A stretch of DNA of 6,916 nt from Clostridia bacterium (lineage in GTDB: Bacteria > Bacillota > Clostridia > Oscillospirales > Acutalibacteraceae), in assembly GCA_017431755.1 (NCBI GenBank), contig JAFRKM010000060.1:1-6916 (forward strand), given 5' to 3'. Shown one piece after another: positions 1 to 5,573 of this stretch. Below the pieces are notes generated by a model. It was not told where the DNA came from. It was given only the letters and a program-made list of their open reading frames with translations, and ran no database searches. A program made the translations under genes and the position numbers. How positions within the stretch are numbered: the first letter of the stretch is position 1; each line of letters starts with the position of its first letter.

Positions 1-96
1 AATAATTTTTTGTTTTTTGTTAGTTTTGGTTTTATGGTTGCAGATACTTATAAAAGTTGTGTAGTTGTAGTAGAATATAATGGTCGCATTATTTAA
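1..96 (+). CDS. 3' end of a possible upstream protein (partial)
   Basis: Reading from base 1 there is an open frame of 31 codons ending in TAA at 94-96. It encodes a hydrophobic stretch followed by the C-terminal residues VEYNGRII. I do not recognise the product. The sequence is T-rich, so hydrophobic open frames arise easily by chance. A second frame is also open as far as the TAG at 62-64. The frame ending at 96 is preferred because it stops just before the next gene, as expected inside an operon. The gene itself would lie mostly outside the window. Confidence 0.3.
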   Translation, partial: NNFLFFVSFGFMVADTYKSCVVVVEYNGRII

Positions 97-138
97 AAGG
101 TGTTTAAATTGAAAAATATTTTAAAGGTGATAATAATT

Positions 139-633
139 ATGGAAATAAAAACTACTACAATTTACTCAAAAAAACTTTTAAAAAGTATATACAGATTTAA
201 TTTACTATGTAAATTAAAATTTTTAATTATTGTGGAAGTATTACTACTAATAATGTTATTAATGGAAGGAAGTATTCTATTTTTTATATTGATATATACA
301 TTATTTCATTTTATTATTTTTTTTGTTTTTCCAAATATTTATGTCAAACTTAATAAAAAATTAATTGGTGGGAAAATTAATTTTGTTTTTAAAGAAAACA
401 GTGTTAATTTTGTTTCTACTACGCAATATTTTAGTGGAAATAACGAAGTGATGTATCAACAGTTTGACGGGGTATATGAAACAAAAGATTGTTTATACAT
501 TTATGAACGAAGAGGAGCTATATATACATTAATAAAAAATAACGTAGAAGAAAATAAATGTGTGGAATTAATTGAATTATTAAAATCTAAATTTCCTGGT
601 AAAAAATATAAAAAAGTTAGGTTTAATATTTAA
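139..633 (+). CDS. Small two-helix membrane protein, YcxB-like
   Basis: A 164-residue protein. Two hydrophobic segments at about residues 27-42 and 45-66 form a membrane hairpin. They are followed by a soluble, beta-rich C-terminal domain (about 75-160) in which a VYETKDCLYIY stretch leads into a basic tail. This layout, two N-terminal transmembrane helices plus a C-terminal domain of roughly 80 residues, matches the YcxB-like family of Firmicutes, whose function is not established. The ATG at 139 is chosen because AAGGTGA lies at 124-130, eight bases before it, and because the protein then begins MEIK, as family members often do. A GTG at 100 would add 13 residues but has no properly spaced SD. 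The gene is followed by a strong terminator and is therefore probably not cotranscribed with mazF. The family assignment is from memory of its pattern. Confidence 0.72.
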   Translation: MEIKTTTIYSKKLLKSIYRFNLLCKLKFLIIVEVLLLIMLLMEGSILFFILIYTLFHFIIFFVFPNIYVKLNKKLIGGKINFVFKENSVNFVSTTQYFSGNNEVMYQQFDGVYETKDCLYIYERRGAIYTLIKNNVEENKCVELIELLKSKFPGKKYKKVRFNI

Positions 634-698
634 AATTTTTTTAAGTGTAGATTTTGCATGTTATGATAAATCAAATAAATTTATTATGTGTTTAATTT

Positions 699-731
699 AA
701 GCATCTGAATTGAAAATTCAGGTGCTTTTTT
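699..731 (+). terminator. Rho-independent terminator after the YcxB-like gene
   Basis: Bases 699-711 (AAGCATCTGAATT) pair with 715-727 (AATTCAGGTGCTT) over 13 positions with a single G-T wobble. The loop GAA is at 712-714, and a T6 run follows at 726-731. This is a textbook intrinsic terminator, and it separates the membrane-protein gene from mazF. Confidence 0.92.
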
Positions 732-796
732 ATGTTTAAATGCTGGTTATTTAGCAAATAATATCTTTATCAAGTATTTTTGATGAGGTGTATTTT

Positions 797-1162
797 ATGG
801 AAATTAAACGTGGAGATATATTTTATGCAGATTTAAGTCCGGTGGTGGGTTCTGAACAAGGCGGTGTTCGGCCAGTGCTTATTGTTCAAAATGACGTTGG
901 TAATAAATACAGCCCAACTGTAATTGCCGCAGCTATAACTAGCCAAGAAACAAAAACAAATTTACCAACTCATATAAATTTAGCTTCCGGCGGGTGTGGA
1001 CTTTCAAAAAATTCTGTGGTTTTACTGGAACAGGTTAGAACGCTTGATAAAAAACGCTTGAAAGAAAAAAGAGGCTCTACTACAAAAGCATTTATGAATA
1101 AAATTAATCAAGCTCTTTCAATAAGCTTTGGATTAAACGGAAATAATAATCCTACATATTAA
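797..1162 (+). CDS. mazF: MazF/EndoA-type mRNA interferase toxin
   Basis: A 121-residue protein of the MazF/PemK family, close to B. subtilis EndoA (NdoA). These are sequence-specific endoribonucleases that cut single-stranded mRNA in the cytoplasm and are held inactive by a MazE-type antitoxin. The N-terminus reads [20 protein letters not shown] and is followed by [12 protein letters not shown]. The catalytic residues known from EndoA fall at the expected numbers, Arg25 in GGVRP and Thr48 in AAITSQ. LLEQVRT further on is the usual beta-strand and helix junction. The length is normal and the ORF is intact, so the enzyme should be active. The ATG at 797 is preceded by TGAGGTG at 784-790; a GTG at 788 would overlap that SD. 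Oddly, no antitoxin ORF precedes it: the bases upstream hold a terminator and no ORF of useful length. The toxin may be controlled by an antitoxin encoded elsewhere. Confidence 0.95.
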   Translation: MEIKRGDIFYADLSPVVGSEQGGVRPVLIVQNDVGNKYSPTVIAAAITSQETKTNLPTHINLASGGCGLSKNSVVLLEQVRTLDKKRLKEKRGSTTKAFMNKINQALSISFGLNGNNNPTY

Positions 1163-1453
1163 ATTTTGTAAGATTATTTCAATTAAATAAGTAATTTTTT
1201 TTGAAAATTATTATAAAAAACAAAAAATAAATAAATATTTAGCCAAAAATTAATGGTTTACGTTAAAAGTTCATGCTATAATACTGTCATATATTTAAAA
1301 TATTATAAAAAAAAGTCTTTGCAGCAACAATTATAGTAAATTTATTTAATTTATTTAAATTGTTGTATCAAATCTTATTTTGATAGTATTTTAGTTTAAA
1401 AGGGGGATGATAAAAACTTTGACAAAAAATGTTTGTTGGAAGGAGAAAAAGCT
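1163..1453 (+). other. Non-coding promoter and leader region
   Basis: About 290 very AT-rich bases without a convincing gene. The left end has a weak TTATTT/AAATAA hairpin (1174-1179 with 1185-1190) followed by T8 at 1195-1202, which may serve as the mazF terminator. The middle holds an extended -10 promoter. The right part is a leader of roughly 165 bases with an inverted repeat, CAACAATT (1325-1332) against AATTGTTG (1358-1365), which could be an operator or an RNA stem. An SD-like AGGGGG (1401-1406) has no well-placed start in the downstream gene's frame. Confidence 0.6.
1254..1282 (+). promoter_or_regulatory. Extended -10 sigma-A-type promoter
   Basis: TGCTATAAT at 1274-1282 is a perfect TATAAT with an upstream TG, the extended -10 form. 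The -35 region is weak: TGGTTT at 1254-1259 lies 17 bases upstream of the hexamer. Transcription would start near 1289 and read into the lysine-rich gene, and possibly on into the injection-system genes. Confidence 0.6.
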
Positions 1454-2365
1454 TTGTTTAAAAATTCTAATTATAAAAAGAGTGTTGACAAAAGCAAAAC
1501 CGAAAAAAACGACAATACCCTTGAATATTACATTTTAAAAAATCATTCCGGCAGCACAAAATGGTGGGACGAAAAAAATTTAAAAAGTGGGAATGAAAAA
1601 AAACATGAATTTTTAAAAAAAGATATTAAACCTTCTTCTGTGATACCTGCAATTATGAACAAAGAAAAAATTTTATCAGATAATTTAGGGTATTTTGAAA
1701 CTTCTTTTGGGAGCATGCAAATTGGATATAAGAAATTTAAAAAAGACAAAGGTATTGCGTTTTCTATTGTTCCTGATAAAGTAAAAAATGAAACAAATGT
1801 ATCTGAAAAAAAGCTAAATCAACCAAATACTTACTTTGGTGGAGAACAAAAAAGAGGTCAAAAAAAATTTACTTCAAGTAAAATTAGTTTTAAATATGAC
1901 CCTAAAACAACAAAAGTTGAAAAGCTTGTTAAAGACAGTGATGGAATAGTAGATAGAGAAAACGAACTTCTTTATTCTGACGATAAAGATGATGAAAAAT
2001 TGGAAGATTTAAAACTAATTAGAACAAATAATGTTTCACAGCAAGAAAAATTAAACAAAGAAAAAGAAAATATAAGAGACATAAAAAAAGAAAAAAAGCA
2101 AGATAATGATAAGCTTTTAAAAGAAATTACAGGTTTTGTGGATAAAATGAAAAAAAATATAATTAAAAAGAAAATTGACCCTGATGAAGCGATGATTAGA
2201 AAAAAGAGGATTGAAGAGCTTTCAAGCATGGCAAATTTAGAATATCTTAGCGTAGATGATTTGAAAAATATATTAAAAGAGCATATGAAAGAAAAAGACT
2301 TTGAAAAGATAAAAAAATTAAGCAAAAAAGAACTTATAAAAATAATAAGGAGTTTGAAAATTTAA
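1454..2365 (+). CDS. Lysine-rich hypothetical protein before the injection-system genes
   Basis: About 303 residues, no family recognised. Lysine makes up about a fifth of the protein, there is no cysteine, and the only tryptophans are the pair at about residues 37-38 (KWWDEK). There is no signal peptide or membrane segment. Residues up to about 160 look polar and partly disordered. Residues about 165-255 are highly charged and probably helical or coiled coil. The last 40 (LSVDDLKNIL ... LSKKELIKIIRSL) look like two helices joined by a linker, reminiscent of SAP/HeH or Rho-N folds, but this is only a resemblance. The TTG at 1454 is preferred because GGAAGGAG (1438-1445) sits eight bases upstream; a TTG at 1433 is in frame but lies before that SD. 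The position just upstream of the sheath gene suggests an accessory, regulatory or cargo protein of the particle. That is inference from context only. Confidence 0.8.
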   Translation: MFKNSNYKKSVDKSKTEKNDNTLEYYILKNHSGSTKWWDEKNLKSGNEKKHEFLKKDIKPSSVIPAIMNKEKILSDNLGYFETSFGSMQIGYKKFKKDKGIAFSIVPDKVKNETNVSEKKLNQPNTYFGGEQKRGQKKFTSSKISFKYDPKTTKVEKLVKDSDGIVDRENELLYSDDKDDEKLEDLKLIRTNNVSQQEKLNKEKENIRDIKKEKKQDNDKLLKEITGFVDKMKKNIIKKKIDPDEAMIRKKRIEELSSMANLEYLSVDDLKNILKEHMKEKDFEKIKKLSKKELIKIIRSLKI

Positions 2366-2383
2366 TTTTGATTAGCAATAAAC

Positions 2384-2404
2384 TAGGGCTCATTTCCCTT
2401 TTTT
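2384..2404 (+). terminator. Possible weak terminator or attenuator
   Basis: AGGG (2384-2387) pairs with CCCT (2396-2399) around an eight-base loop, and the T run at 2399-2404 follows directly. The stem is only four pairs, so termination would be partial at best. It lies 19 bases after the lysine-rich gene and could reduce, rather than block, readthrough into the sheath operon. Confidence 0.4.
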
Positions 2405-2417
2405 ATGTGTTAATATA

Positions 2418-2497
2418 GTGGGCAAAGCATAACCTAAGTGCTTATGTGAAAATCACATAAGATGTTATCCCACAACCCGCTTTGATTTTTTCAAAGC
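2418..2497 (+). promoter_or_regulatory. Structured leader with competing stems upstream of sheath gene
   Basis: Nested inverted repeats: GTGGG (2418-2422) with CCCAC (2469-2473), ATAAC (2429-2433) with GTTAT (2464-2468), and CTTATGTG (2441-2448) with CACATAAG (2454-2461) around AAAAT. A separate hairpin follows, GCTTTGA (2479-2485) with TCAAAGC (2491-2497) around TTTTT. The unpaired CAAAGC at 2423-2428 could instead pair with GCTTTG at 2479-2484, which would disrupt that last hairpin. The arrangement resembles a leader RNA with alternative folds. I cannot match it to a known riboswitch class from memory. Confidence 0.45.
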
Positions 2498-2519
2498 AAA
2501 AAATTTATTTTATTTTTGG

Positions 2520-2562
2520 AAAGGAGTTGAAAGGTTCTTGCTAAATATTTTAGTAGTGAACC
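2520..2562 (+). promoter_or_regulatory. Distant SD and bridging hairpin of the sheath gene
   Basis: The only strong SD near the sheath gene is AAAGGAG at 2520-2526, 45 bases before the ATG at 2572. The bases just before the ATG (GACACGATT) have no SD. Between them GGTTC (2533-2537) pairs with GAACC (2558-2562), and CTAAA (2541-2545) pairs with TTTAG (2549-2553) around a TAT loop. Folding this hairpin removes 30 bases and leaves 15 between SD and ATG. The in-frame TGA at 2557-2559 excludes a start further upstream. Confidence 0.5.
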
Positions 2563-2571
2563 GACACGATT

Positions 2572-4293
2572 ATGGCAGAGTATTTATCTCCTGGAGTCTA
2601 CGTTGAAGAATTTGACAGCGGCCCGACTCCTATGCAAGGCGTTGGAACAAGCACAGCAGGATTTATTGGTGTTGCTGAAAGGGGACCTGTAGTAGGATCA
2701 CCTGTTTTAGTAACCGGTCCGGCAGATTTTACCCGTAAATTTGGCGGGTATCTGCATGAAAATGAATTTGGTCAGTACAGATTTTTAGCTCATGCAGTAA
2801 ACCACTTTTTTGCAAACGGCGGATCAAGAGCATTTATTATGCGTGTTGCGCCAAAGGATGCAAAAATCTCAAAAGCAGTTACCAAAAAAGGTAAGGAAAG
2901 CGTTTTGGATATTCAGGCAAAAGATCCTGGCGCATGGGGTAACTCAGTTGTTATTACTTTTGAAGAAGTGACAAACAACAAAACTCAAATACTTGAAGAT
3001 TTGGGCGAAGGAAAATATCGCTTTAAAAACGCAGCAGGATTTAATCCTGGTGATGTAGTGGTATTAAAAGGTGGAAAGGAAGATCAGTTTGGTATAATTA
3101 CCAACGCAACGGGAGATGTTGTAACATTTGCCGCTAAATTTAGTGGAAATGTTGTAGATACTGCCCTTCTTCCAAAAACAACCGTAAGCACATGTGAAAT
3201 TAATTTAGATGTGGATTATAACGGTGACGTTGAAAAATATAGCGGTGTTTCATTTAATGCTGCATCACCTTCATTCATTGAAAAGGTTATGGCTCAATCA
3301 AATATAGTAAATGTTAAAGCTCAACCTATTGATACAGCTGTATCACCTATGGATGTAATTAGACAAGTATTTGAAGGTAAAGGCGATAAGATCACCATTA
3401 CACTTTCCGGTGGATTAAATGGTACAGCAGCAAGCCTTACTGATGATGATTTTATAGGTAAAGATGAGGGACCAGGATCAAGAACTGGTATACAATCATT
3501 TGTTGATAATACAGATGTAAGTATTATGGCTGTTCCTGGTATAGTAAGCCCAAATGTACAGCTTTCTTTGGTAGCACACTGTGAAAATCTTGGCAGCAGA
3601 TTTGCTGTTTTAGATGTACCAATGACTGCCAAAACAGTTGCTGATATTATGAAACATAGGGATATTGTAGACAGCGATTACTGCGCAATGTATCATCCGT
3701 GGTTACAAGTTTTTGACCCGCTTGATAAAAAAGACACATTTATTCCACCTTCCGGTTCAATAATGGGTATATTTGCAAGAAGTGATAACTCAAGAGGTGT
3801 TCATAAAGCACCGGCTAATGAAGTTATAGCAAATTGCACAGGATTGTTTGTAAACTACAGTGTTGGCGAACAAGATATGCTCAATCCAAAAGGTGTAAAC
3901 CTTATAAGGAAATTCCCAGGTGCGGGAATTAGAGTATGGGGAGCGAGAACTGCTTCATCTAAGCCACTCTGGAAATATGTAAACGTCAGACGTCTGTTTA
4001 TATATCTGGAAGAATCAATTAAAGCAAATACTAACTGGGTAGTATTTGAACCTAATGATGAACAACTCTGGGCAAGAGTAAGAAGAACGATTGAGCTCTT
4101 CTTAGAAAGTGTTTGGAGGAGTGGAGCACTTGTGGGCGGATCACCGTCAGAAGCGTTCTTTGTAGATATTGGTCCAAATACTATGAGCAAAGATGATATT
4201 GATAACGGACGTATGATATGTGTGATCGGTGTAGCACCGGTTAAACCTGCTGAGTTCGTAATCTTTAGAATAACTCAAAAAACAGGAGAATAA
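2572..4293 (+). CDS. Contractile tail sheath protein
   Basis: A 573-residue sheath subunit of a contractile injection system. Subunits polymerise around the inner tube in the extended state and contract to drive the tube through a target envelope. The N-terminus (MAEYLSPGVYVEE, then GVGTSTAGFIGVAERGP) is the conserved sheath start, and ANGGSRAFIMRV near residues 83-94 is also typical. Residues roughly 100-250 form the variable surface domain. The second half contains the conserved core, with AMYHPWLQVFDP and the GIFARSDNSRGVHKAPANE segment. The C-terminal domain ends DIDNGRMICVIGVAPVKPAEFVIFRI, the handshake strand and helix region of sheath proteins. The length is in the normal range and the ORF is intact. 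The start is fixed by the family N-terminus, although its SD is unusually far upstream. The tube gene follows after 34 bases. Only one sheath gene is visible. Confidence 0.97.
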   Translation: MAEYLSPGVYVEEFDSGPTPMQGVGTSTAGFIGVAERGPVVGSPVLVTGPADFTRKFGGYLHENEFGQYRFLAHAVNHFFANGGSRAFIMRVAPKDAKISKAVTKKGKESVLDIQAKDPGAWGNSVVITFEEVTNNKTQILEDLGEGKYRFKNAAGFNPGDVVVLKGGKEDQFGIITNATGDVVTFAAKFSGNVVDTALLPKTTVSTCEINLDVDYNGDVEKYSGVSFNAASPSFIEKVMAQSNIVNVKAQPIDTAVSPMDVIRQVFEGKGDKITITLSGGLNGTAASLTDDDFIGKDEGPGSRTGIQSFVDNTDVSIMAVPGIVSPNVQLSLVAHCENLGSRFAVLDVPMTAKTVADIMKHRDIVDSDYCAMYHPWLQVFDPLDKKDTFIPPSGSIMGIFARSDNSRGVHKAPANEVIANCTGLFVNYSVGEQDMLNPKGVNLIRKFPGAGIRVWGARTASSKPLWKYVNVRRLFIYLEESIKANTNWVVFEPNDEQLWARVRRTIELFLESVWRSGALVGGSPSEAFFVDIGPNTMSKDDIDNGRMICVIGVAPVKPAEFVIFRITQKTGE

Positions 4294-4327
4294 TTAATAA
4301 TATTTTAAAGGAAGGAGAATGATTTAA

Positions 4328-4855
4328 ATGTCAGACGTAGCAACTACAGGAATTCAAAATCTTGGTACAGAAGTTTTGACAACCACTGGGTCGAATGTTG
4401 GGCCAGGGGGATTATCTGCACCACTTAGAGGTTTTAGATTCACTGCTGACTTTGAAGGCCTTGGAACCACATCTTTTAAAAGTGTTTCAGGATTTGGCTC
4501 TACAGTGGATGTTCAAGAGTATAGAGAGGGCGGATTTGGATTTCTTACCAAAAGAAAACTTCCTGGCCTTGTAAACTATGATGAAATTACGCTTGAAAAA
4601 GGACTATATTCAAATCCATTGCTTTACAATTTCTTCAGTGATTATCTAGAAGGGCAAACCTTTAAGCCAGTTAATGCAGTAATTACTGTTTTTGATAATG
4701 CAGGTTCTCCAACTGCCAGCTGGCAAGTTATTAACGCTTGGCCGAGTAGTTATAAATCATCTGACCTTAGTGCAGAAGATTCATCAATTCTTATTGAAAC
4801 TCTTACACTTCAGCACGAAGGTATTAAAAGAGATATTACAGCTACAGCAGGCTAA
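4328..4855 (+). CDS. Major inner tube protein (T4 gp19-like)
   Basis: A 175-residue tube subunit. Hexameric rings of this protein stack into the rigid cylinder inside the sheath. After a Gly/Thr-rich start of about 30 residues, the fold begins at LRGFRFTADFEGLGT. VSGFGSTVDVQEYREGGFGF (53-72) with KRKLPG is the signature strand and loop of gp19/Hcp-like tube proteins. ITLEKGLYSNPLLYNFF forms the next segment, and the C-terminal strand is IETLTLQHEGIKRD. The start is well supported by AAGGAAGGAG at 4308-4317, ten bases before the ATG; an ATG at 4319 is closed at once by TAA. The size is only slightly above the usual 145-170. It shares a transcript with the sheath, as expected for structural proteins needed in similar copy number. 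Confidence 0.95.
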   Translation: MSDVATTGIQNLGTEVLTTTGSNVGPGGLSAPLRGFRFTADFEGLGTTSFKSVSGFGSTVDVQEYREGGFGFLTKRKLPGLVNYDEITLEKGLYSNPLLYNFFSDYLEGQTFKPVNAVITVFDNAGSPTASWQVINAWPSSYKSSDLSAEDSSILIETLTLQHEGIKRDITATAG

Positions 4856-4895
4856 TAATGCATGTTTTAAAATTTATAAACTATTAAAGTTTTTA

Positions 4896-4928
4896 TTCTC
4901 CTCGCTTAAATTTTTTAGGCGAGGAGAG
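4896..4928 (+). other. Long intercistronic hairpin after the tube gene
   Basis: Bases 4896-4910 pair with 4914-4928 over 15 positions with two G-T wobbles and a TTT loop; eight of the pairs form a GC-rich core (CTCCTCGC/GCGAGGAG). No T run follows on the + strand, so it is not a standard terminator. The 3' arm contains an SD-like GAGGAG. The likely role is to protect the 3' end of an abundant sheath and tube mRNA, or to reduce readthrough into the less needed assembly gene. Confidence 0.7.
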
Positions 4929-4968
4929 GATGCTATATTAATAATAAATATAAGAAAGAGTGATTTTA

Positions 4969-5343
4969 ATGGCAGGTTCATTTGAAACAGAGGTAAATTT
5001 TGAATTACCTAAAGGGTATATTGATAAAAACGGTACAGTTCATAAAAAAGGAGTTATGAGGCTTGCAAATGCGGCAGATGAAATAGTTCCTTTAAATGAT
5101 CCAAGAGTAAAAATGAATCCAGGATATCTTAGTATACTTTTGTTAGAAAGGGTAGTACTTAGTTTAGGAACTTTAAAAAAAGTAGATGCGCATGTAATTG
5201 AGAGTTTATTTACTGCTGATATGGCGTATTTGCAAGATTTATACCAAAAAATTAATGCAGTTGAACCGCCTGCAGTTAATGTACTTTGTCCAAAATGTGG
5301 TCATGAGTTTAAATATGAAATGCCTTTTTTCGGGGAAGCCTAA
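4969..5343 (+). CDS. Tail assembly protein (0-frame product)
   Basis: A 124-residue cytoplasmic protein of the phage and CIS tail-assembly type, thought to help tube and sheath assembly rather than form a major part of the particle. Visible features are an N-terminal strand (SFETEVNFELPKGYID), a conserved VMRLANAADEI...NDPRVKMNPGYLSILLLERVV segment (about 31-66), a helix with TADMAYLQDLYQKIN (about 85-99), and the C-terminal CPKCGHEF, half of a zinc-ribbon-like motif. The ATG at 4969 is chosen over the GTG at 4960 because the purine-rich AAGAAAGAG at 4952-4960 is then eight bases upstream. The gene ends in MPFFGEA, where FF is read from a T6-C slippery run, and overlaps the next ORF in the -1 frame. 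The 0-frame stop at 5341-5343 would give this short form. The family label rests on pattern memory and on its place after the tube gene. Confidence 0.86.
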   Translation: MAGSFETEVNFELPKGYIDKNGTVHKKGVMRLANAADEIVPLNDPRVKMNPGYLSILLLERVVLSLGTLKKVDAHVIESLFTADMAYLQDLYQKINAVEPPAVNVLCPKCGHEFKYEMPFFGEA

Positions 5344-5391
5344 AAAGTTATCCTACAAAGGTTCTTTATGAAGAGATAGCTTTTTTGGCTT
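5325..5391 (+). promoter_or_regulatory. Probable programmed -1 frameshift site with stem-loop
   Basis: The heptamer T TTT TTC (5325-5331) is in the correct phase with the upstream gene: codons TTT at 5326 and TTC at 5329. This is the X XXY YYZ form used for -1 slippage. Four bases later AAGCCTAAAAAG (5336-5347) can pair with CTTTTTTGGCTT (5380-5391), 12 positions with one T-T mismatch and a 32-base loop, in the place where a stimulatory structure is expected. The 0-frame stop comes at 5341, so slipping gives an extended protein. Confidence 0.72.
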
Positions 5392-5543
5392 ATTATTTTC
5401 ATTGGTCTAGAGAAGAAATTATGCTTTTACCGCATAAAGAAAGAATAAAGTTCTGCACGGAAATTTCTAAAATAAATAAAAAAATGAATGCAAGTACAAA
5501 TAAAGAACGTAAAAACATTTTTGATATAAGTGATGAATTATAG
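5331..5543 (+). CDS. Frameshift-expressed C-terminal part of the tail assembly protein (DUF6760-like)
   Basis: This ORF encodes about 70 residues after the slippery site. Its core, SYPTKVLYEEIAFLAYYFHW then SREEIMLLPHKERIKFCTEISKIN, closely resembles the small YPxxxLYEEVAFIAYHFHW protein that sits between the tail-assembly and second-tube genes of many CIS loci. I believe this is the family named DUF6760, but that name is from memory. The frame is open only from 5319 (TGA at 5316-5318). Between there and the conserved YP there is no ATG, GTG, TTG, CTG, ATT or ATA. The first ATG (5421) would remove the most conserved half. Expression as a -1 fusion with the upstream gene therefore fits best; the fusion would have 191 residues (121 plus 70). 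The pairing of a short product and a longer -1 product parallels lambda G/GT and P2 E/E'. A sequencing error in the T run would also give a fused gene. Confidence 0.78.
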   Translation, partial: RGSLKSYPTKVLYEEIAFLAYYFHWSREEIMLLPHKERIKFCTEISKINKKMNASTNKERKNIFDISDEL

Positions 5544-5573
5544 CTTTTAGGTGCATGGAGGTGCAGTTAATAT

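Noticed and set aside
735..764. Promoter TTTAAA-18-TAATAT before mazF
   Set aside because: A promoter is expected after the terminator, but both hexamers are poor and such matches are common in AT-rich DNA.
1407..1538. Short ORF starting at ATG 1407 or TTG 1419 behind the AGGGGG sequence
   Set aside because: It overlaps the start of the lysine-rich gene in another frame, its product is featureless, and the SD touches the ATG or is 12 bases from the TTG. It could at most be a leader peptide.
1972..2325. Minus-strand frame rich in Phe and Ser opposite the lysine-rich gene
   Set aside because: It is the complement of AAA/GAA-rich codons; such frames are composition artefacts, as is the one opposite 6567-6788.
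2418..2497. A c-di-GMP riboswitch in the sheath leader
   Set aside because: GGGCAAAGC and CAACCCGC vaguely recall class I and II aptamers, but the conserved core segments (for example CAACCGACC of class II, or the GAAA tetraloop and receptor of class I) are not present as far as I can recall.
3321..3632. Minus-strand frames opposite the sheath gene (also 3855-4190)
   Set aside because: The plus strand encodes an unmistakable sheath protein; the minus frames have no SD or recognisable domains.
4896..4928. Rho-independent terminator after the tube gene
   Set aside because: The stem is strong, but the bases after it (GATGCTATATT) contain no T run, and the reverse strand has none either.
4692..4985. 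Open frame of 97 codons overlapping the tube gene end
   Set aside because: It is a shifted frame of the conserved tube coding sequence with no SD of its own, and its product has no family features.
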